64,000 bases of DNA from AC-32 sp038237925 (GTDB taxonomy: Bacteria > Actinomycetota > Thermoleophilia > Gaiellales > Gaiellaceae): NCBI GenBank assembly GCA_038237925.1, contig JBBRYF010000010.1, positions 36,679-100,678 of the forward strand, read 5' to 3'. The notes beneath the pieces are model-generated. The model was not told the origin of the DNA, searched no databases, and was given only the letters and a program-made list of their open reading frames with translations. Positions 33,766-41,970 of the stretch are shown one piece after another (the stretch's first letter is position 1; each line of letters opens with the position of its first letter). The position numbers and the translations under genes were made by a program.

Positions 33766-35157
33766 CTAGAGGCCCTTCACGTCGCCGATCAGCTTCGTGA
33801 TCGAGTCCTTCGCGTCGCCGAAGAGCATCACGGTCTTCGGGTTGAAGAAGAGCGGGTTCTCGATCCCGGCAAAGCCGGGGCTCATGCTCCGCTTGAGCAC
33901 GACGACGGTCTGCGCTTGGTCGACGTTCAGGATCGGCATCCCGTAGATCGCGCTCCCCTGGTTGTTCCGCGCGTCCGGGTTGACCACGTCGTTCGCGCCG
34001 ACCACGAGCACGACGTCGGTGCGCGCGAACTCGGGGTTGGCCTCGTCCATCTCCTTGAGCTGCGGGTACGGGACGTTCGCCTCCGCCAGCAACACGTTCA
34101 TGTGGCCGGGCATCCGGCCGGCGACCGGGTGGATCGCGTACGAGACCTCGACGCCTTTCTCCTCGAGCAGGTCGGCGAGCTGCCGCACATCGTGCTGCGC
34201 CTGGGCTACGGCCAGCCCGTAGCCCGGGACGACGACGACCTTGTGCGCGTAGGCGAGCATCACGGCGACGTCCTCCGCGCTCGCTGAGCGAACCGTGCCT
34301 CCGACGCTCTCTGCGGACGCAGCAGCTGCTGGGCTGACCTGGCCGAAGGCGCCGAAGAGGACGTTCGCGATCGAGCGGTTCATCGCGCGGCTCATCATCA
34401 ACGTGAGCAGCGTGCCGGAGGCGCCGACGAGCATCCCGCTCACGATCAGGACGTTGTTCTCGAGCTCGAAACCCGTGGCTGCGGCGGCGAGGCCGGTGAA
34501 CGCGTTCAGCAGCGAGATCACAACCGGCATGTCGGCCCCGCCGATCGGCAGAACGAAGAGGACGCCGAAGACCGCCGCGAAGACGAGCAGGCCCCACATC
34601 AGCCACTGCTCCTCACCGCCGGCGGCGATCGTGATCCCGGCTGCGACTGCCGCGCCGAAGACGAGCCCGTTGACGAGCTGCTGACCCGGATACGTGATCG
34701 GCCGGCCCTTGATCAGCTCCTGCAGCTTGGCGAAGGCGACCATCGAGCCGGCGAACGAGATCGAGCCGATCAGCGCCGAGAGCATGATCGCGATGCCGAT
34801 GTCGAGCTTGAGGTTGCCGGAAGCTGGCACCTTGCGGTGGAACTCGGCCCACGAGATGAGCGCCGCCGCGCCGCCGCCGACGCCGTTGAACAGCGCCACC
34901 ATCTGCGGCATATCGGTCATCTTCACGCGCCTCGCCGCGATCGCGCCGAAGCCGCCGCCGATCACCATGCCGAGGGCGATCTCCCAGTAGCTCACGACCT
35001 CGCTCTTGGCGAGGGTGACCGCGATCGCGAGCAGCATGCCCGCGGCGCCGATCCAGTTGCCGAGGCGTGCCGTGTCGGGCCGCGAGAGGAACCGGAGCGC
35101 GAGGATGAAGGTCACGATCGTGACCAGGTAGAGCAGGTCGCTAGTGGTGCGGCTCAC
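33766..35157 (-). CDS. pntB: NAD(P) transhydrogenase subunit beta
   Basis: A 463-residue integral membrane subunit of the proton-translocating transhydrogenase, which uses the proton gradient to make NADPH. It has about eight to nine transmembrane helices, then the NADP(H)-binding domain III with VVPGYGLAVAQAQH, HPVAGRMPGHMNVLLAEA and GANDVVNPDA. The GTG start overlaps the end of pntAb (GTGA). The open frame continues upstream into antisense of pntAb, but that part is not family-like. Confidence 0.95.
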   Translation of the reverse strand: MSRTTSDLLYLVTIVTFILALRFLSRPDTARLGNWIGAAGMLLAIAVTLAKSEVVSYWEIALGMVIGGGFGAIAARRVKMTDMPQMVALFNGVGGGAAALISWAEFHRKVPASGNLKLDIGIAIMLSALIGSISFAGSMVAFAKLQELIKGRPITYPGQQLVNGLVFGAAVAAGITIAAGGEEQWLMWGLLVFAAVFGVLFVLPIGGADMPVVISLLNAFTGLAAAATGFELENNVLIVSGMLVGASGTLLTLMMSRAMNRSIANVLFGAFGQVSPAAAASAESVGGTVRSASAEDVAVMLAYAHKVVVVPGYGLAVAQAQHDVRQLADLLEEKGVEVSYAIHPVAGRMPGHMNVLLAEANVPYPQLKEMDEANPEFARTDVVLVVGANDVVNPDARNNQGSAIYGMPILNVDQAQTVVVLKRSMSPGFAGIENPLFFNPKTVMLFGDAKDSITKLIGDVKGL

Positions 35158-35495
35158 TGCGGCGGCGGCGGGTTGCCGTCGTCGTCGGCGGGTGTGCGCT
35201 CGGGCCGGCGCCGCTTGAACATCTCGAGCATCCGGTCGGTGACGACGAAGCCGCCGACGACGTTCGCGGAAGCGAGGATCACGGCGACGAAGCCGATCAC
35301 CCACGTGAGCGTGTCCTTGCCGCCGGAGCCCATCACGAGGATCGCGCCGACGATCACGATCCCGTGGATGGCGTTGGTGCCGGACATGAGCGGCGTGTGT
35401 AGCAGCGTCGGCACCTTCGAGATGACCTCGAAGCCGAGAAAGATCGCGAGGACGAGAATCGTGAGCTCGAAGACGAGCAGCTGGCCGTGGCTCAT
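35154..35495 (-). CDS. pntAb: NAD(P) transhydrogenase subunit alpha, membrane part
   Basis: A 113-residue protein with three to four membrane helices (FELTILVLAIFLGFEVI, TNAIHGIVIVGAILVM, NVVGGFVVTDRMLEMF) forming domain II of the alpha side. It ends with a Pro/Asp-rich cytoplasmic tail. In this organism the alpha subunit is split in two genes, as in Rhodospirillum and many actinobacteria. It lies between pntAa and pntB. Confidence 0.93.
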   Translation of the reverse strand: MSHGQLLVFELTILVLAIFLGFEVISKVPTLLHTPLMSGTNAIHGIVIVGAILVMGSGGKDTLTWVIGFVAVILASANVVGGFVVTDRMLEMFKRRRPERTPADDDGNPPPPQ

Positions 35496-35553
35496 CGGCT
35501 GGCCGCCGGTTTGCTCCGGAGGCGCGCTTTTTCGTGTCGCGTGGACCCGATAC

Positions 35554-35570
35554 CCCCACCCAGGGTGGGG
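35554..35570. repeat. 17-base perfect palindrome between pntAa and pntAb
   Basis: CCCCACCC, a single A, and GGGTGGGG form a perfect inverted repeat in the 163-base gap between pntAa and pntAb. It may slow or partly stop transcription between the two. Nothing else is recognisable in this gap. Confidence 0.45.
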
Positions 35571-35658
35571 TGTTTAGTCCCACCGCCCTCGCGGCTCACG
35601 CTACCCGGCTGGGACGCACGCGTGTGTGCCGCGACTGTGCCGATTTCGCGCCTTCTTC

Positions 35659-36750
35659 TCACGCGGCCACCTCCTGCTTGCGAGTGACGCACGCGCCGGC
35701 GGTGATCTCGTCGTCCCAGTCGAGCGCGAGCTCGCCGTCCGGGGCGAGGTGGTGCAGGAGCGCGGACACGTTGCGCGCGTAGAGCTGGCTCGCGTGAAAC
35801 GGCATCGAGCTCGGGAGGTTCGTGAAGCCGACGATGGTCACGCCCTCGCGCACGACCTCTTCGCCGGGCTCGGTCAGCTCACAGTTGCCGCCGGCCTCGG
35901 CGGCCAGGTCGACGATCACGGAGCCGGGTCGCATCGCCTTGACCGCGCCCGCGGGAATCAGCCGCGGTGCCGCACGCCCGGGGATCAGCGCCGTCGTGAT
36001 CACCACGTCGAACTCCGGGAGCCGCGCCTCGAGCTCCTGCTGCTGTTGCCGCTGCTGCTCCTCGGACAGCTCCTGCGCGTAGCCGCCCTCCGTCTCCTCG
36101 CCGACCACGCCGAGGTCGAGCCAGCTCGCGCCGAGGCTCTCGATCTGCTCGCGCACGACAGGGCGGACGTCGAACCCGGTCGCGACGGCGCCCAACCGCC
36201 TGGCCGTCGCCAGCGCCTGCAGGCCCGCCACGCCTGCACCGAGGACGAGCACCTTCGCCGGCGCGACCGTGCCCGCCGCCGTCATCAGCATCGGGAAGAA
36301 CCTCGGCAGACGCTCCGCTGCGAGCAGCGTCGCCTTGTAGCCGGAGACCGTCGCCTGCGAGGAGAGCGCGTCCATCGCCTGTGCGCGGGTGGTGCGCGGG
36401 ATCGATTCCATTGCGAAGGCGATCGCGCCGCGACCCGCGAGCCGCTCAATGCCCTCGGCGTCCGTCAGCGGTTGGAGGAATCCGATGAGCAGCTGGCCCT
36501 CGTGCAGCCGCGCCGCCTCGTCGGCGGTCGGCTTCTGCACCTTTACGACGACGTCTGGTTCGGCCCAGGCGTCGTCGACGAGGCGGGCGCCGGCCTCCTC
36601 GTACGCCGGGTCGAGAAACGCGGCGGGCACACCGGCGCCGCGCTCGACGACAACCTCGAAGCCGGCCGGGACGAGCTTGGCGATCAGCTCGGGAACGAGC
36701 GCGACCCGCCGCTCGCCGGGCGCGCTTTCTCTCGGGACCCCGATCCGCAT
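35659..36750 (-). CDS. pntAa: NAD(P) transhydrogenase subunit alpha, NAD-binding part
   Basis: A 363-residue soluble domain I that binds NAD(H). The N-terminus MRIGVPRESAPGERRVAL, the RQD-like loop SSQATVSGYKA, and the Rossmann motif VLGAGVAGLQALATARRLGA are typical. A Gln-rich helix (around 215-232) is a local expansion. It opens the pntAa-pntAb-pntB operon and is divergent from a cupin gene. Confidence 0.94.
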   Translation of the reverse strand: MRIGVPRESAPGERRVALVPELIAKLVPAGFEVVVERGAGVPAAFLDPAYEEAGARLVDDAWAEPDVVVKVQKPTADEAARLHEGQLLIGFLQPLTDAEGIERLAGRGAIAFAMESIPRTTRAQAMDALSSQATVSGYKATLLAAERLPRFFPMLMTAAGTVAPAKVLVLGAGVAGLQALATARRLGAVATGFDVRPVVREQIESLGASWLDLGVVGEETEGGYAQELSEEQQRQQQQELEARLPEFDVVITTALIPGRAAPRLIPAGAVKAMRPGSVIVDLAAEAGGNCELTEPGEEVVREGVTIVGFTNLPSSMPFHASQLYARNVSALLHHLAPDGELALDWDDEITAGACVTRKQEVAA

Positions 36751-36759
36751 GCCGCGCGA

Positions 36760-36765
36760 ATGCTA
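36760..36765 (-). promoter_or_regulatory. -10 box of leaderless pntAa
   Basis: On the minus strand TAGCAT ends 9 bp before the pntAa ATG. It is divergent from the cupin promoter 20 bp away. Confidence 0.5.
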
Positions 36766-36785
36766 GTGCGTCATGGCGGCCCGCA

Positions 36786-36791
36786 TATCCT
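36786..36791 (+). promoter_or_regulatory. -10 box of leaderless cupin gene
   Basis: TATCCT ends 9 bp before the ATG at 36801. Confidence 0.5.
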
Positions 36792-36800
36792 CCGCCGTCG

Positions 36801-37346
36801 ATGGCCGTTCCGGAGGTACCGCTGCGCGAGACGACGCACGGGCTCGTCGCGGATGGGGACGGTTGGTTCGTCGTCAACGCCCGTGAGAGCCGCTGGCGTG
36901 ACACCGGCCACTTCGGCTTCTACTGCGACTTCGAGGGCAAGCGCCGCTTTCGCCAGCTCGGCGTCAACCTCAACGTGCTCGGGCCCGGGCAGCCCCTCGG
37001 CCTCTATCACCGCGAACGCGCACAGGAGGGCTTCCTCGTGCTCGCGGGCGAGTGCCTCTTGCTTGTCGAGGGCGAAGAGCGGACGCTGCGTGCCTGGGAC
37101 TTCTTCCACTGCCCCGGGGGGACGGCTCACGCGATCGTCGGAGCTGGGAGCGGGCCGAGTGTCGTCCTCGCCTTCGGCGCGCGGGGCGGCCGCAAGCGGC
37201 TCGTCTACCCCGTCGAGGCGCAGGCGCTCGAACACGCTGCCGGGGTGGAGCGCGAGACCGCGAAGCCGCAGGAGGCCTACGCGCGCTTTCCAGCCTTCAC
37301 GCGCTGCGGCTACCGCGAGGGGTGGCTCCCGCAAGCACCCCGCTAG
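36801..37346 (+). CDS. Cupin-domain protein
   Basis: A 181-residue single-domain cupin. The first metal-site strand reads GLYHRERAQEGFLVLAGE and the second FFHCPGGTAHAIVGAG. Cupins include sugar isomerases, dioxygenases and binding proteins; the precise role is not predictable. It is followed within 12 bases by hisC, whose putative -10 box contains this gene's TAG stop. Confidence 0.82.
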   Translation: MAVPEVPLRETTHGLVADGDGWFVVNARESRWRDTGHFGFYCDFEGKRRFRQLGVNLNVLGPGQPLGLYHRERAQEGFLVLAGECLLLVEGEERTLRAWDFFHCPGGTAHAIVGAGSGPSVVLAFGARGGRKRLVYPVEAQALEHAAGVERETAKPQEAYARFPAFTRCGYREGWLPQAPR

Positions 37347-37349
37347 AGT
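37344..37349 (+). promoter_or_regulatory. -10 box using the cupin stop codon
   Basis: TAGAGT begins with the cupin TAG stop and ends 8 bp before the hisC GTG. Confidence 0.45.
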
Positions 37350-37357
37350 TCGCGGCC

Positions 37358-38476
37358 GTGCCACTCGCGGAGATCGCCAACAGCTTCTTCAAGCCGGCCG
37401 TCAACGACCTCGTGACCTACGAGCCGGGGAAGCCCGTCGAGGAGGTGCAGCGCGAGCTCGGGCTCGATCACGTCGTGAAGCTCGCCTCGAACGAGGGCCC
37501 GTACGGGCCGTTCCCCGAGGCGCGTGAGGCGATCGCGCGGGCGGTCGACGAGCTCAACCGCTACCCGGACGGCGGCGCCTACAGGCTGCGTGTAGCTCTC
37601 GCTGGGCGTTTCGACCTTCGCCTCGAAGAGGTCGCCGTCGGCGCCGGCTCCGACGGCCTCGTCGACTGCCTGAGCATGGCAGCGCTCGAGCCGGGTGACG
37701 AGATCGTCTGCGGCTGGCCCTCGTTTCCGAGCTACGTCATCGACGCGCGCAAGCTCGGCGCCGTGCCGCGGACGGTGCCATTGCGCGCCAGCCGCTACGA
37801 CCTCGACGCGATGCTCGAGGCGATTGGGCCGCGGACGAAGATCGCCTACGTCTGCTTGCCGAACAACCCGACCGGCACCGCGAACACGCGCACCGAGCTC
37901 GATGCCTGGTTCGAGCGGGTGCCCGACCACGTCGTGACCGTGCTCGACCAGGCCTACGCCGAGTACATCGACGATCCCGACTACCCGGACGGCGTCGAGG
38001 ACTACCTCAAGCAGGGCCGTCGGGTCGTGGTGCTACGGACGTTCTCGAAAATCTACGGCCTTGCCGGGCTGCGGGTCGGCTATGCGCTCGCGCCGGCGGC
38101 GATCGCCACCGGGATCGCGAAGGTGCGACGCGCCTTCGACATCACCACGCCGGCGCTCGAGGCCGCACTCGCCAGCCTGGACTCGCCCGACGAGCTCGAG
38201 CGGCGGCGACGCGAGAACCTCGCCGGACGCACTGAGCTCGAGCGGATCTTGTGCGAGCACAGGCTCGACCCGGTCGGCCCTGCCGTCGCCAACTTTCTCT
38301 TCGCCGAGGTCGGCGAGGACTCACGCCCGTTCTTCGAGCAGTTGCTGCGCGAGGGCGTGATCGTCCGGCCGACCCACGGCTTCGGCGCGCCCGGCGCCGT
38401 GCGGGTCACCGTGGGGACGCACGAGGAGCACGAGCGCCTCGCGGAGGCGCTCGCCCGGGTGCTGGCGAGAGCCTGA
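37358..38476 (+). CDS. hisC: Histidinol-phosphate aminotransferase
   Basis: A 372-residue PLP-dependent fold-type I transaminase. KLASNEGPYGPFPEA at the N-terminus is the HisC signature; LPNNPTGTAN and DQAYAEYI follow; the PLP lysine is K231 in RTFSKIYGLAGLRVGY. HisC converts imidazole acetol phosphate to histidinol phosphate, and homologues also act on aromatic amino acids. No other his genes are near, so an aromatic aminotransferase role is an alternative. Confidence 0.88.
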   Translation: MPLAEIANSFFKPAVNDLVTYEPGKPVEEVQRELGLDHVVKLASNEGPYGPFPEAREAIARAVDELNRYPDGGAYRLRVALAGRFDLRLEEVAVGAGSDGLVDCLSMAALEPGDEIVCGWPSFPSYVIDARKLGAVPRTVPLRASRYDLDAMLEAIGPRTKIAYVCLPNNPTGTANTRTELDAWFERVPDHVVTVLDQAYAEYIDDPDYPDGVEDYLKQGRRVVVLRTFSKIYGLAGLRVGYALAPAAIATGIAKVRRAFDITTPALEAALASLDSPDELERRRRENLAGRTELERILCEHRLDPVGPAVANFLFAEVGEDSRPFFEQLLREGVIVRPTHGFGAPGAVRVTVGTHEEHERLAEALARVLARA

Positions 38477-38527
38477 CCGAAAGGGACACGGCCGAAAAAC
38501 CCCTCGTTTGAGTGCCGGTCACGGTGT

Positions 38528-38533
38528 TACCGT
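38528..38533 (+). promoter_or_regulatory. -10 box of MFS gene
   Basis: TACCGT ends 10 bp before ATG 38544. It favours that start over the in-frame codon at 38508, which lies upstream of the hexamer. Confidence 0.45.
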
Positions 38534-38543
38534 TCGAAGGCCG

Positions 38544-39827
38544 ATGGGCCGCCCCCGCGTAGCCGGCACCCAGCTCGCGCTTCTGGGACGCGAGCCGAAC
38601 TTCCGCCGCCTGTTTCTGGCGACGTTGGGCTCTGGCGCGGGCACCTGGCTGGCGCTCGTCGCGCTCGAGGTCGACGTCTGGGTGCAGACGCATTCGTCGG
38701 GCTGGGTCGCGGCACTGCTGATCGCCGACCTCCTGCCGACCTTCGCGATCGGGATCCTCGTCGGGCCGCTGGTCGACCGCCTCTCGCGCAAGGTGCTATT
38801 GGTCGGCTCGGACATCGCGCGCTTCGGCGTCTTTGCCGCGCTCCCGTTCACGACGAGCGCAGCGCAGGTGGTCGTGCTCGCGGCGGCGGCAGGGATCGCG
38901 ACCGGCTTCTTCCGTCCGGCGGTCTACGCCGGCCTGCCGAACCTCGTCTCGGACGACGACCTCTCAAGTGCGAACTCGCTGCTACAGGCGGTCGACAACC
39001 TGACCTGGGCCGTGGGCTCCGTGGTCGGTGGAGCGCTCGTAGCCGCGTCGGGAGTCGACGCGGCGTACTGGCTCAACGCCTGCTCATTCCTGATCTCGGC
39101 CGTCTTCCTGAGCGGCATCCCGCGCGGGAAGCTGCAGGAGATGCTGGCGGCGAGCCACGAATACTGGGCGGATCTCCGCGACGGTTTCTCGCTCGTCCTG
39201 CGCTCGCGTGCGCTGCTGACGGTGCTGATCGCGTGGAACGTGGCGATGCTGCACAACGCGGCCGTGAATGTGGCCGAGGTGCGGCTCGCGTTCGACGCCT
39301 TCGACGCCGGGCGTTTCGGCCTCGGGCTGATGATGGGTTGCGCCGGCGTCGGACTCGCGATTGGTGCCTACCTCACAGGTCGCTGGATCGACCGGCGCGG
39401 CCTGGCGAATGTCTACGGCGCCTCGCTCGGCCTGATGGCGATCGGAGTGGGCCTCGCCGCCGCCTCGCCGAACGTCTGGGTCGCCGCCGCCTGCGTGATC
39501 ATCTCCGGGGCCGGAAACGGCGCAGCGGTCGTCTGCAACGCCCTGCTCGTCCAGCGCGGTGCGCCCGACGTGCTACGCGGCCGTGCCTTCGCCGTCCTGA
39601 TGAGCTCGAACGTCGCGATGCTGACGATCGGCATGATCGTCGCCGGCCATTTCACCGACGTCTACGGCCCGCGCTGGGTGTGGGCCGTGGCCTCCGCGAC
39701 GGCCGTGCTCGCCGGTGCGATCGGGCTCGTGCTCGCTCGCGGGGCCGCCGCGCCCGACCGGGCCCGCAGCGACGAGCTGGCGGTTGCGGCGCACTCGGCC
39801 GAAGCCGCAGAGCAACCGTCTCTTTAG
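38544..39827 (+). CDS. MFS transporter (enterobactin-exporter-like/DHA3 type)
   Basis: A 427-residue membrane protein with about twelve helices, a conserved GPLVDRLSRKVLLVGSDI loop after TM2 and GRWIDRRGLANVYG in the second half, as in drug/siderophore exporters of the major facilitator superfamily. The substrate is unknown. The ATG at 38544 removes 12 poorly fitting residues from the longer frame. Its stop TAG forms part of the next promoter. Confidence 0.85.
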   Translation: MGRPRVAGTQLALLGREPNFRRLFLATLGSGAGTWLALVALEVDVWVQTHSSGWVAALLIADLLPTFAIGILVGPLVDRLSRKVLLVGSDIARFGVFAALPFTTSAAQVVVLAAAAGIATGFFRPAVYAGLPNLVSDDDLSSANSLLQAVDNLTWAVGSVVGGALVAASGVDAAYWLNACSFLISAVFLSGIPRGKLQEMLAASHEYWADLRDGFSLVLRSRALLTVLIAWNVAMLHNAAVNVAEVRLAFDAFDAGRFGLGLMMGCAGVGLAIGAYLTGRWIDRRGLANVYGASLGLMAIGVGLAAASPNVWVAAACVIISGAGNGAAVVCNALLVQRGAPDVLRGRAFAVLMSSNVAMLTIGMIVAGHFTDVYGPRWVWAVASATAVLAGAIGLVLARGAAAPDRARSDELAVAAHSAEAAEQPSL

Positions 39828-39830
39828 CAT
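39825..39830 (+). promoter_or_regulatory. -10 box using the MFS stop codon
   Basis: TAGCAT begins with the MFS TAG stop and ends 7 bp before the meaB GTG. Confidence 0.5.
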
Positions 39831-39837
39831 CCACCGC

Positions 39838-40827
39838 GTGGCAGCGCGCCGCGACTTCACGCGCGAGTCGCTCGCCGCCGGGGTGCGCTCCGGCGACCGG
39901 CGTGCACTGGCGCGCGCGATCACGCTGGTCGAGAACTCCGAGCCGCTCGCCTACGAGCTCGTCCGCGATCTCTACCCCGAGACCGGCCGCGCCTACGCCG
40001 TCGGCATCACCGGTCCGCCCGGGGTGGGCAAGTCGACCCTGATCAGCGCGCTGGTTCGGCACGTACGGGACGCGGACCGGTCGGTCGGCGTGCTCTCGGT
40101 CGACCCGTCGAGCCCGTTCTCGCAGGGCGCGCTCCTCGGCGACCGCATCCGCCTCGTCGACCACTTCCTCGACCCCGAGGTCTTCATCCGCTCCATGGGG
40201 AGCCGTGGTCACCTGGGCGGGCTCGCCGAAGCGACTCTGCAGGCGCTGCTGCTGCTCGACGCGGCGGGCAAGGAGCTCGTCTTCCTCGAGACCGTCGGCA
40301 CCGGGCAGGGGGAGGTCGAGGTGATCGGGATCGCCGACACCGTCGTGCTCGTGCTGATGCCCGGCTCGGGCGACTCGATCCAGGCGCTGAAGGCGGGGAT
40401 CATGGAGATTCCCGACGTGATCGCGATCAACAAGCTGGACCACCCGGCCGCGCAGACGATGCTGAACGAAGTGCAGTCGGTGCTCTCGCTCGACACGGAG
40501 CGGGCGTGGAAGCCGCCGATCGTGCTCACGGAGGCGATGCGTGCGGAGAACGTGCCCGAGCTGTGGGAGCAGGTTGAAGCCCACCGCACCTTCCTCGAGT
40601 CCGAGGGCCTGCTCGAGGAGCGGCGGCGCGAGAACCTCGCGGGCGAGGTCTTCGCGGTCGCATCGGCGCGCGCGAAGGCCCATCTGGAGCGCGCGGTAGC
40701 AGACGACCCTGAGCTCCGCCGCCTGCTCGGCGAGGTCCAGAGCCGCAAGCTCGACCCGCTGAGCGCCGTGCAGGAGATCATGAGGGAGGTGTTCAAGATT
40801 GGCGACGGTGACGGCACCAGGCCTTAG
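39838..40827 (+). CDS. meaB: MeaB/ArgK-type G3E GTPase
   Basis: A 329-residue GTPase chaperone that protects and loads cobalamin-dependent mutases such as methylmalonyl-CoA mutase. It has GITGPPGVGKSTLISAL, VDPSSPFSQGALLGDRIR, ETVGTGQGEVEV and NKLDHPAAQT. No mutase gene is adjacent in this window. It overlaps the threonine dehydratase start by 29 bases. A link to 2-oxobutyrate and propionyl-CoA metabolism, via the dehydratase product, is plausible. Confidence 0.93.
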   Translation: MAARRDFTRESLAAGVRSGDRRALARAITLVENSEPLAYELVRDLYPETGRAYAVGITGPPGVGKSTLISALVRHVRDADRSVGVLSVDPSSPFSQGALLGDRIRLVDHFLDPEVFIRSMGSRGHLGGLAEATLQALLLLDAAGKELVFLETVGTGQGEVEVIGIADTVVLVLMPGSGDSIQALKAGIMEIPDVIAINKLDHPAAQTMLNEVQSVLSLDTERAWKPPIVLTEAMRAENVPELWEQVEAHRTFLESEGLLEERRRENLAGEVFAVASARAKAHLERAVADDPELRRLLGEVQSRKLDPLSAVQEIMREVFKIGDGDGTRP

Positions 40828-41968
40828 GGACATCCAGGAGGCACGAGAGCGCCTTCACGGGCTTGCGCGCGTCACACCCGTCTACGGCAGCGAGACGCTG
40901 TCGGAGCGCGTCGGGCGGCAGCTCTTCTTGAAGGCCGAGAACCTGCAGCGCACCGGCTCGTTCAAGATCCGCGGCGCGGTCAACAAGATCGCCACGCTCT
41001 CGGGAAAGGAGCGCCGCGCCGGCGTCGTGGCCGCGAGCGCCGGCAACCACGGCCAGGCGGTCGCGTGGGCGGCGCGCGAGGCCGGCGTCAAGGCGACCGT
41101 CTTCATGCCGCAGGACGCGCCGATGGCCAAGGTCGAGCCGACGAAGAACTACGGCGCGCGCGCTGAGCTCGTCGGTACCACCTTCGAGGAGGCGCTCGAC
41201 GCGGCGCTTGCGCACGCCGAGAAGACCGGGGCCACCTTCGTCCATCCGTACGAGGACGAGAAGGTGATCGCGGGGCAGGGGACGATCGGGCTCGAGCTCG
41301 CCGAGCAGGTGTCGGAGGCCGCGACGGTGGTGATCCCGGTCGGCGGCGGCGGCCTCTCCTCGGGGATCGCGCTGGCGCTGCGGTCGGTCAAGCCCGGCCT
41401 GCGCATCGTCGGCGTGCAGGCGGGGCTCGACGGCCCGACCATCGCCGACGGGATCGCGGTCAAGGAGATCGGAGAAAACACGGGCCGGATCCTCGACGAC
41501 GCGCTCGACGACCTGGTCGCGGTCAACGACGACGAGGTCTGCGAGGCGATCGTGCTCCTGCTCGAGCGCTCGAAGCTCGTCGTAGAGGGCGCGGGCGCGG
41601 TGGGCGTGGCGGCGATCCTGAGCGGCAAGGCAGGCGGCGAAGGGCCGGCGGTCGCAATCCTCTCCGGCGGCAACATCGACCCGACGGTGCTCATCTCGGT
41701 GATGCGGCACGGGCTCACCTCGGCCGGCCGCTACCTCGTCGTGCGCAGCCGCCTGAACGACCGGCCGGGGGAGCTGATCAAGCTGCTCACGCTCGTCGCG
41801 CGCGAGCGGGCGAACGTCGTCTCGGTCGACCACCATCGCGAGGGGATGGACCTCCCGGTCTACGAGAGCGAGGTCGAGCTGACGCTGGCGATGCGGGACG
41901 AGCACCACTGCGCGGTGCTGCTCGAGACGCTGCGCAGCCTCGGCTACGCCGTCGAGCGGCTGCGGTAG
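40799..41968 (+). CDS. ilvA: Threonine dehydratase (catabolic/biosynthetic, with ACT domain; TTG start)
   Basis: A 389-residue PLP enzyme converting threonine to 2-oxobutyrate. The PLP lysine is K56 in TGSFKIRGA. SAGNHGQAVA and the glycine loop VGGGGLSSG follow. A C-terminal ACT-like domain (about 320-389) suggests feedback control. TTG at 40799, inside the meaB end, gives the expected N-terminus. IlvA and TdcB types are not separable here; the single ACT domain is typical of the shorter class. Confidence 0.92.
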   Translation: MATVTAPGLRDIQEARERLHGLARVTPVYGSETLSERVGRQLFLKAENLQRTGSFKIRGAVNKIATLSGKERRAGVVAASAGNHGQAVAWAAREAGVKATVFMPQDAPMAKVEPTKNYGARAELVGTTFEEALDAALAHAEKTGATFVHPYEDEKVIAGQGTIGLELAEQVSEAATVVIPVGGGGLSSGIALALRSVKPGLRIVGVQAGLDGPTIADGIAVKEIGENTGRILDDALDDLVAVNDDEVCEAIVLLLERSKLVVEGAGAVGVAAILSGKAGGEGPAVAILSGGNIDPTVLISVMRHGLTSAGRYLVVRSRLNDRPGELIKLLTLVARERANVVSVDHHREGMDLPVYESEVELTLAMRDEHHCAVLLETLRSLGYAVERLR

Positions 41969-41970
41969 CG

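Noticed and set aside
35158..35583. N-terminal extension of pntB through the pntAb region
   Set aside because: The extra 140 residues are antisense-like low-complexity sequence; GTG 35157 gives the family N-terminus and overlaps pntAb as GTGA.
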